DNA of 64,000 nucleotides from Micromonospora sp. H61 (GTDB taxonomy: Bacteria > Actinomycetota > Actinomycetes > Mycobacteriales > Micromonosporaceae). A program made the translations under genes and the position numbers. This document shows positions 59,153 to 64,000 of this stretch, in pieces. The notes beneath the pieces are model-generated. The model was not told the origin of the DNA and searched no databases. It saw nothing but the letters and a program-made list of their open reading frames with translations. Each line of letters starts with the position of its first letter. Positions within the stretch are counted from its first letter, which is position 1. The stretch lies in assembly GCF_018070325.1 (NCBI RefSeq), contig NZ_JAGPXY010000019.1, positions 1-64,000 on the forward strand. The letters run 5' to 3'.

Positions 59153-60535
59153 ATGGAGAAGACTGTGTACAACTCTTTCCCCCTGCACCCCGAATGCCCC
59201 GACGTGCGACGGCTGGCCGACAACCCGGCCGAGGCGTTGCTGCGCGCCGAGGCGGACATCGTCGCCGCCGAGAACGCCGCCGAGTTCGACAGGTACCGCA
59301 CCCTGGAGGACCTGGAGGAGGCCCAGCAGGACGGTCGCGGCGTGACCCGGCGGACCTTCGTCGCCGGTGCCGCGGCCACCGCCACCGCGCTGGCCACCGC
59401 CCAGTTCGTCACCACCTCGGCGTCGTTCGCGGCGACCAAGACCGGCACCCTGATCCACGTCTTCCTCTACGGCGGGTTGGACGGCCTGAGCCTGATCGCG
59501 CCGGACAACGACGCGGTGCTCAACAAGGCCCGGCCCGACCTGCTGCTCGGCAACGACTCGCTGTCCCTGGGCCGCGGCTTCAAGCTGACCAGCGCGTTCA
59601 AGCCGCTGGAGAAGTGGCTCACGGCCGGCCAGCTGGGCTTCATCCCGGCGGTCTCCGACGAGCGGCTGTCCCGCAGCCACTTCCAGGCCGCCGACGCCTG
59701 CAACCTGGGTGGGCTGCCCAACGAGACCGGCGGCCGGGGTTGGCTCGACGGTCTGGTCGACAACCTGGGCAAGGGCACCGCGTTCCGCAGCGTCGGCATC
59801 GGCAGCACCCTGCCCCGCTCGCTGGTCGGCAACAACGGCGCGCTCTCGCTGAACAACGTCGGCTCCCTGCGGCTCAACGGTGACGAGCGGTTCCGGGCCG
59901 CCACGGAGAAGGCCATCAAGGGCCTCTTCACCGGGATCAACCACCCGGTCGAGGAAGCCGTGCAGGAGGGCATGGGCGCGCTGGCCACCGCCCAGAAGCT
60001 CGCCGCCAAGCCGTACCAGCCCGCCGAGGGCGTCAAGTACGAGGGCGTCGGCAACGCGTTCCAGCAACTCGCCCAGCTGATCAAGGGTGGCGCCAACGTC
60101 CGGGTCGCCACCGTCGGCATGGGTGGCTACGACACCCACGAGAACCAGGGCACCCGCGAGGGCGGCCAGCTGTACCGCCGGCTGAACGAGCTGGCCAGCG
60201 CGATGGCCGCCTTCTTCACCGACCTCGGCCCGAAGGCCGCCGACGTGACGATCATGGTGTCCAGCGAGTTCGGCCGTCGGGTCGGCTCCAACAACAACGG
60301 CACCGACCACGGGCACGGCGGCGTGGTCACCCTGCTGTCCGGCAAGAAGCTGGCCGGTTCGCTGCTGGGCACCTGGAACGGTCTGGACAAGCTGGACTCC
60401 GGTGACGTGCCGGAGTACAACAACATGTTCAACGTCTACGGCGCTGTGGCGCAGGGCCGGTTCGGGCTCACCAACGCGGAGGTCGACAAGGTCTTCCCCC
60501 GCCAGAAGTACGCCCCGATGAAGCTGTACGCGTGA
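59153..60535 (+). CDS. DUF1501 family protein, Tat-exported
   Basis: A 460-residue protein with a 63-residue N-terminal stretch and an internal twin-arginine signal GVTRRTFVAGAAATATAL (RR at 66-67). The DUF1501 domain follows: HVFLYGGLDGLSLIAP, SRSHFQAADACN, VGMGGYDTHENQG, SSEFGRRVGSNNNGTDHGHG. DUF1501 belongs to the alkaline-phosphatase/sulfatase-like superfamily; the Asp/His set in GYDTH and TDHGHG may bind metal. It starts 8 bases after the DUF1800 stop, and its own stop overlaps the next gene by four bases. Confidence 0.92.
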   Translation: MEKTVYNSFPLHPECPDVRRLADNPAEALLRAEADIVAAENAAEFDRYRTLEDLEEAQQDGRGVTRRTFVAGAAATATALATAQFVTTSASFAATKTGTLIHVFLYGGLDGLSLIAPDNDAVLNKARPDLLLGNDSLSLGRGFKLTSAFKPLEKWLTAGQLGFIPAVSDERLSRSHFQAADACNLGGLPNETGGRGWLDGLVDNLGKGTAFRSVGIGSTLPRSLVGNNGALSLNNVGSLRLNGDERFRAATEKAIKGLFTGINHPVEEAVQEGMGALATAQKLAAKPYQPAEGVKYEGVGNAFQQLAQLIKGGANVRVATVGMGGYDTHENQGTREGGQLYRRLNELASAMAAFFTDLGPKAADVTIMVSSEFGRRVGSNNNGTDHGHGGVVTLLSGKKLAGSLLGTWNGLDKLDSGDVPEYNNMFNVYGAVAQGRFGLTNAEVDKVFPRQKYAPMKLYA

Positions 60536-61950
60536 CGCATTCGCACACCCACGCCGCCGGCCGTCGTACCGGGACCTCGTCCCTGCACGGCGGCCGGTCG
60601 GCTGCGCCCGTACCCCCGCAGATCCCGGACCGGCGCGGGCCCGGCGGCCGCCGGCTGCTCGGCGTGCTGCTCCTGGTCGGCCTGCTCGCCAGCGTGCTGC
60701 CCTGGTGGCTGGGCACCCCGGCCGGATCGCTGCGGACCACCGCGGCCACCGTCACCTCGGCCGGCCGGATCACCGGCCTGGTCGCCGGCTACCTGCTGCT
60801 GGTGCAGGTGCTGATGATGAGCCGACTGCCGGTGCTGGAACGGTGGATCGGCGGCGAGCACATGGCCCGCTGGCACCGGGACATCGGCGCCACCCTGCTG
60901 GTCAGCGTGCTGGCGCACATGTCGCTGATCCTGGTCGGCTACGCCGACCTGCGTAACCAGTCGGTCCTCGCCGAGGTCGGCACGTTGCTCGGCGACTACG
61001 AGGACATGGTCTCGGCGTTCGTCGCCACCGGCATCATGATGCTTGTCGGCTTCAGCAGCATCCGGGCGATCCGGCGGGCGTTGCCCTACGAGCTGTGGCA
61101 CCTGCTGCACCTGTCCAGCTACCTGATCCTGCTGCTCGGCTTCGGCCACCAGTTCGCCCACGGCGCGCAGCTCTACCGGCCCGGCCCGGTGCGCACCGGC
61201 TGGATCGCGCTCTACCTGCTGGTGGTCGCCGCCCTGCTCTGGGGCCGCGTCATCGCGCCGCTGGCGTTCAACCTGCGCTACAAGCTGCGGGTCGCCGACG
61301 TGGTCGCCGAGAGCCCCGACACCATCTCCATCTACCTCACCGGGGAGCGGCTCGGCAGGCTGGCGATGCTCGGCGGTCAACACTTCCGCTGGCGGTTCCT
61401 CACCCGGGGCTGCTGGTGGCAGTCGCACCCGTTCTCCGTCTCCGCCGCCGCCAACGGCCGCTGGCTGCGGGTCACCGTCAAGGTGGTCGGCACCCACACC
61501 GCCGACCTGCGCGACCTGGAACCGGGCACCCGCGTCTGGGCCGAAGGCCCGTCGGGCACCTTCACCTCCGCGCACCGGCTCCGGGAGCGGGCGCTGCTGA
61601 TCGCCGGTGGCAGCGGCATCACGCCGATCCGGGCCATGCTGGAGGAGTTGCCGCCGGGCGCCGCGCTGATCTACCGGGCCCGCACCCCTGCCGACGTGCT
61701 GCTCAGCCGCGAGTTGGACTGGCTGGCCCAGGAACGCGACACCTCCGTCTGGTACGTCATCGGCTCCCGCGACGACCCCGGCCCCCGCCAGTTGATGAGC
61801 CCGGACGGGCTGCGGCAACTGGTGCCCGACGTGGCCCGGCGCGACGTCTACCTGTGCGGGCCGCCCGGTCTGGTGGAACAGTCGGTGCGGGCGCTGCGGC
61901 GGGCCGGCGTGCCCCGACGGCAGATCCACCTGGCCACGTTCGAGCTGTAG
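60532..61950 (+). CDS. Ferric-reductase-like membrane flavocytochrome
   Basis: A 472-residue membrane oxidoreductase. About six helices hold paired histidines typical of a b-heme ferric reductase domain (RWHRDIGATLLVSVLAHMS, ELWHLLHLSSYLI, FGHQFAHG). A cytosolic FAD/NAD reductase module follows with QSHPFSVSAA (FAD), IAGGSGITPIRAML (NAD) and YLCGPPGLVEQ. It moves electrons from cytosolic NAD(P)H across the membrane. The N-terminal 40 residues are a His/Arg-rich extension. GTG start overlaps the DUF1501 stop (GTGA). Confidence 0.92.
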   Translation: MTHSHTHAAGRRTGTSSLHGGRSAAPVPPQIPDRRGPGGRRLLGVLLLVGLLASVLPWWLGTPAGSLRTTAATVTSAGRITGLVAGYLLLVQVLMMSRLPVLERWIGGEHMARWHRDIGATLLVSVLAHMSLILVGYADLRNQSVLAEVGTLLGDYEDMVSAFVATGIMMLVGFSSIRAIRRALPYELWHLLHLSSYLILLLGFGHQFAHGAQLYRPGPVRTGWIALYLLVVAALLWGRVIAPLAFNLRYKLRVADVVAESPDTISIYLTGERLGRLAMLGGQHFRWRFLTRGCWWQSHPFSVSAAANGRWLRVTVKVVGTHTADLRDLEPGTRVWAEGPSGTFTSAHRLRERALLIAGGSGITPIRAMLEELPPGAALIYRARTPADVLLSRELDWLAQERDTSVWYVIGSRDDPGPRQLMSPDGLRQLVPDVARRDVYLCGPPGLVEQSVRALRRAGVPRRQIHLATFEL

Positions 61951-61964
61951 GAAGGGCATCCCCC

Positions 61965-62567
61965 ATGCGTCGCGCACTCCTCGCGATCACCGGCCTGGCC
62001 GCCAGCACCACCGCGCTCGTGGTGTTCAAGGGCTCGCCCGGCACCAGCCAGGTCGCCCAGAACCTGCCGACCGCCCAGCCGGTCAACCCCTCCGGGGCGG
62101 GCACCGACCCCGGCGCCGCCGCGGGCGCGCCGGGCACCGACCCGGCCGCCGGCACGCCGACGTCATCGGGAAGCGCCAAGCCGTCGACGTCGCCCAAGCC
62201 CGGCAAGACCACCGCGCGCCCGTCGGGCACCAAGACGACGAAGGCCCCCAGCGCTCCGCGGACCACCACCAAGGCGCCCCAGTCGACCACCCGCCGGGTC
62301 ACCGGCAACGGCTTCGAGAACGAGTACGGGTACGTGCAGGTGCAGATCGTGGTCTCGGGTAACCGGATCGTCGAGGCCGTCGCGCTGTCGCTGCCCAGCG
62401 GGGGTGAATCCGACATCCACAGCGGCGACGTCCGCAACCGTTACGACGGCAGGGGCGGCGAGGTGGTGCAGAAGCAGAACGCGAACCTCAACACCGTCTC
62501 CGGTGCCTCCGAGACCAGCAACTCCTACAAGCAGTCGCTGAGGTCCGCCATCGAGAAGGCCTTCTGA
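61965..62567 (+). CDS. Secreted FMN-binding domain protein
   Basis: A 200-residue protein with an N-terminal membrane or signal segment (ALLAITGLAASTTALVVF), a Thr/Pro/Ser/Lys-rich linker (about 40-110) and an FMN_bind domain. The flavinylation motif reads VSGASETS, with Ser (about residue 182) where Thr is usual and Asn rather than Asp preceding. FMN is expected to be attached by the ApbE enzyme encoded next, making this an extracytoplasmic electron carrier fed by the membrane reductase upstream. ATG at 61965 follows GGAAGGG, 14 bases after the reductase stop. Confidence 0.9.
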   Translation: MRRALLAITGLAASTTALVVFKGSPGTSQVAQNLPTAQPVNPSGAGTDPGAAAGAPGTDPAAGTPTSSGSAKPSTSPKPGKTTARPSGTKTTKAPSAPRTTTKAPQSTTRRVTGNGFENEYGYVQVQIVVSGNRIVEAVALSLPSGGESDIHSGDVRNRYDGRGGEVVQKQNANLNTVSGASETSNSYKQSLRSAIEKAF

Positions 62568-62568
62568 C

Positions 62569-63339
62569 GTGCGGGCCACGCTGACCCGACCCGGGCTGTG
62601 CCGGGTCGAACAGATCATGGGTACGGCGATCACACTGGACCTCGCCGACGATCTGCCGCCGGCGACAGTGCGCGAGCTGGCGGACGAGGTCTTCGCCTGG
62701 ATGCACGAGGTGGACACGCGGTTCAGCACCTACCAGCCGGACAGCGAGGTGTGCCGCTTCGACCGGGGTGAGGTGCTGCTCTCCGAGGCGTCAGCGGACC
62801 TGCGGTACGTGCTGGAGACCTGCGCCGACCTGTGGGGCGCCACCGACGGGTTCTTCGACGCGTACGCCACCGGTCGGCTCGACCCGTCCGGCTACGTCAA
62901 GGGCTGGGCCGCTCAGGTCGCCTCGGACCGCCTCGTCGCCGCCGGTGCCGTCAACCACTGCGTGAACGCCGGCGGCGACGTACGGGTGCGGGGCCTGTCG
63001 CCGTCGGGGGAGCCGTGGCGCATCGGCATCCGGCACCCGTGGGACGCGATGGCGGCCTGTCTGGTGCTCAGCGGGACCGACCTGGCCGTTGCCACGTCCG
63101 GCGTGTACGAGCGGGGCCGGCACGTGCTGGACCCGCGCCGGGGCGCACCGGCCAGTGGGCTGCGCTCGGTGACTGTGGTCGGCACGGACCTCGGGTTGGC
63201 CGACGCGTACGCCACCGCAGCCCTCGCCATGGGCACCCCCGGCCTCAACTGGCTGGCCCGCCTGGACGACCACACCCACGCGGCGATAACCGACAACGCC
63301 CGCCAGTACCACTCGACCGCCCTCCCCCTGACCAACTAG
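62569..63339 (+). CDS. apbE: ApbE-type FAD:protein FMN transferase
   Basis: A 256-residue ApbE enzyme that transfers FMN from FAD to Ser/Thr of target proteins. Visible family motifs are MGTAITLDL, VDTRFSTYQPDSEV, SGYVKGWAA, VNAGGDVRVRG and the HVLDPRRG segment. It is shorter than enteric ApbE and lacks a signal peptide or lipobox. The site of flavinylation, inside or outside the cell, is therefore open. GTG 62569 is one base after the FMN_bind stop; its substrate is almost certainly that protein. Confidence 0.92.
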   Translation: MRATLTRPGLCRVEQIMGTAITLDLADDLPPATVRELADEVFAWMHEVDTRFSTYQPDSEVCRFDRGEVLLSEASADLRYVLETCADLWGATDGFFDAYATGRLDPSGYVKGWAAQVASDRLVAAGAVNHCVNAGGDVRVRGLSPSGEPWRIGIRHPWDAMAACLVLSGTDLAVATSGVYERGRHVLDPRRGAPASGLRSVTVVGTDLGLADAYATAALAMGTPGLNWLARLDDHTHAAITDNARQYHSTALPLTN

Positions 63340-63364
63340 GGCCTTGCGCGCCCCTCCGCTCCCC

Positions 63365-63436
63365 GCGATCTTGCACTTTCTGTTGCGCTTTTGTCCCGTT
63401 CCGTGGAGATTGTCGGGACAGAAAGTGCAAGATCGC
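63365..63436. repeat. 72-bp palindromic element, class A, copy 3
   Basis: GCGATCTTGCACTTTCTGT (63365-63383) and its exact reverse complement (63418-63436) form 19-bp arms around a 34-base centre. It is the best-conserved of the three class A copies. It lies 25 bases after apbE and before minus-strand genes. Confidence 0.85.
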
Positions 63437-63465
63437 CGGGGGTTGGGTGTGGGCGCGGCGACCGG

Positions 63466-63627
63466 CTAGCGGATGGGGCGGTGGGTGCCGGCTGGGCGGG
63501 AGCCGGTGGGGCGTGGACGGCCGGGGCGGGACCCGGACGGACGGGTGCCGGCCCAGCGGCGCCCCGGGTGGCTGCGCCGGGGCGGCTCGGTGCCGCCGGG
63601 GTGAGGCGCTCTGTCGTTTGTGGACAT
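63466..63627 (-). CDS. Possible small Arg/Pro-rich basic protein, 53 residues
   Basis: An ORF starting MSTNDRAPHPGGTEPPRRSH with GGGGGAA upstream and ending in HRPIR. The composition is strongly Arg/Pro/Gly with repeated RPxG units, so it could be a nucleic-acid-binding or disordered peptide, or a chance ORF in GC-rich DNA. No family is recognised. If it is not real, the gap 63437-63732 holds nothing else that I can support. Confidence 0.35.
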   Translation of the reverse strand: MSTNDRAPHPGGTEPPRRSHPGRRWAGTRPSGSRPGRPRPTGSRPAGTHRPIR

Positions 63628-63732
63628 CGTTCCCCCGTTCGTGGCGCGCGTTCGCACCGTCCCCCTGTCAACGAGGACCGACGCCTCGGCGACGCTGTCG
63701 GGCACCGGATCGAATCGTCGACAGGGCCGGTT

Positions 63733-64000
63733 TCACATGCCTCGTCGGGGCAGCGGCAGGTGACCGGGGAGCAGGTCGGGGGCGAGCGTCACCCCGGCGG
63801 CGCGCAGCGCCCCGATCAACGTGTTCTGCACGAGGTACGAATCCGGAAGCTGCCAGCGCGCCTGCTCCGGGGCGACAGCCCAACGGACGGTGCCCTCCGG
63901 CAGCCGGGTGGGCGGCGCGGGGATCCACGAGCCCGGCCCGTGCCGGACCACGTGGAAGCAGTGCTCCAACTCCGGCCGGAGCGGGTCGCCGGGGCGGACC
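63733..64000 (-). CDS. C-terminal part of an unrecognised protein (runs off the window)
   Basis: The minus-strand frame is open from 64000 to a TGA at 63733, giving 88 C-terminal residues with PELEHCFHVVRHGPGSWIPA, EGTVRWAVAPEQARWQLPDS and a final LPRRGM. Coding-like composition continues to the window edge, so the true start lies beyond it. No family is recognised; no membrane segment or catalytic motif is visible in this piece. Confidence 0.65.
   Translation of the reverse strand, partial: VRPGDPLRPELEHCFHVVRHGPGSWIPAPPTRLPEGTVRWAVAPEQARWQLPDSYLVQNTLIGALRAAGVTLAPDLLPGHLPLPRRGM

Noticed and set aside
63336..63671. A 111-codon minus-strand frame running across the class A palindrome
   Set aside because: It runs through the palindromic element and is Pro/Arg/Ala-rich with no start signal; the shorter frame at 63466-63627 has a better ribosome binding site.

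Overview
The window is very GC-rich DNA with strong third-position G/C and frequent GTG starts, typical of an actinomycete. The gene set points to a Micromonospora-like member of the Micromonosporaceae: a PucR-type fasR beside fabD-fabH-acpP-fabF, homodimeric aceE, an ahpE/DUF3052 pair, DUF3145, a HelD-type helicase and a c-di-AMP (ydaO-type) riboswitch. The family assignment is an inference from gene content. I see no rRNA, CRISPR array, prophage or insertion sequence, and one tRNA (Val, anticodon TAC).

Layout. 1-3.1 kb: the end of a LuxR/MalT-type regulator with an in-frame stop near its left end, a coupled peroxiredoxin/DsbA-like pair and a three-BON-domain protein. 3.1-6.3 kb: a secreted GH74 xyloglucanase with a CBM2, preceded by a near-consensus CebR box and followed by three strong hairpins. 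6.2-13.3 kb: small membrane proteins and a lipoprotein, a STAS protein, a coupled PfkB kinase/SurE pair, a riboswitch-controlled cell-wall protein and a CDF metal exporter. 13.3-21.4 kb: HelD-like helicase, alpha/beta hydrolase, beta-carbonic anhydrase, DUF3145 and a GH3 lipoprotein. 21.4-26.2 kb: the FASII operon fabD-fabH-acpP-fabF behind fasR. 26.3-30.4 kb: a NarL-type two-component pair, a secreted protein and a CopC-domain protein. 30.5-35.3 kb: gltX, an MFS transporter coupled to a GH1 glycosidase, and an SRPBCC protein. 35.4-45.6 kb: aceE, YjbQ, PhoD, MarR, a fused alpha/beta keto-acid dehydrogenase E1 with an unusual insertion, DUF3052, ahpE and tRNA-Val. 45.6-52 kb: TetR, SnoaL-like, HMA, SDR, HAD, GNAT, pyruvyl-transferase-like and DinB-like genes. 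52-56.6 kb: an SNF2 helicase coupled to a SWIM zinc-finger protein, then DUF3040. 57-63.3 kb: a five-gene unit DUF1800-DUF1501-ferric-reductase-like-FMN_bind-ApbE. The window ends inside an unrecognised minus-strand gene.

Themes. (1) Many gaps hold perfect or near-perfect inverted repeats. Besides ordinary terminators there are six 72-88 bp elements with conserved outer arms and variable centres, in three sequence classes, which look like dispersed palindromic repeats. (2) The 57-63 kb operon joins two Tat-type DUF families to a membrane flavin electron-transfer set whose FMN protein has SGAS where SGAT is usual; it is the best candidate here for an undescribed system. (3) Carbohydrate genes (GH74, GH1-MFS, GH3) indicate plant-polymer and peptidoglycan-sugar metabolism, with a predicted cellobiose-type operator on the GH74 gene. 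(4) Clear regulatory sites include the c-di-AMP riboswitch, a palindrome over the fabD promoter, and palindromes beside the CDF and TetR genes.
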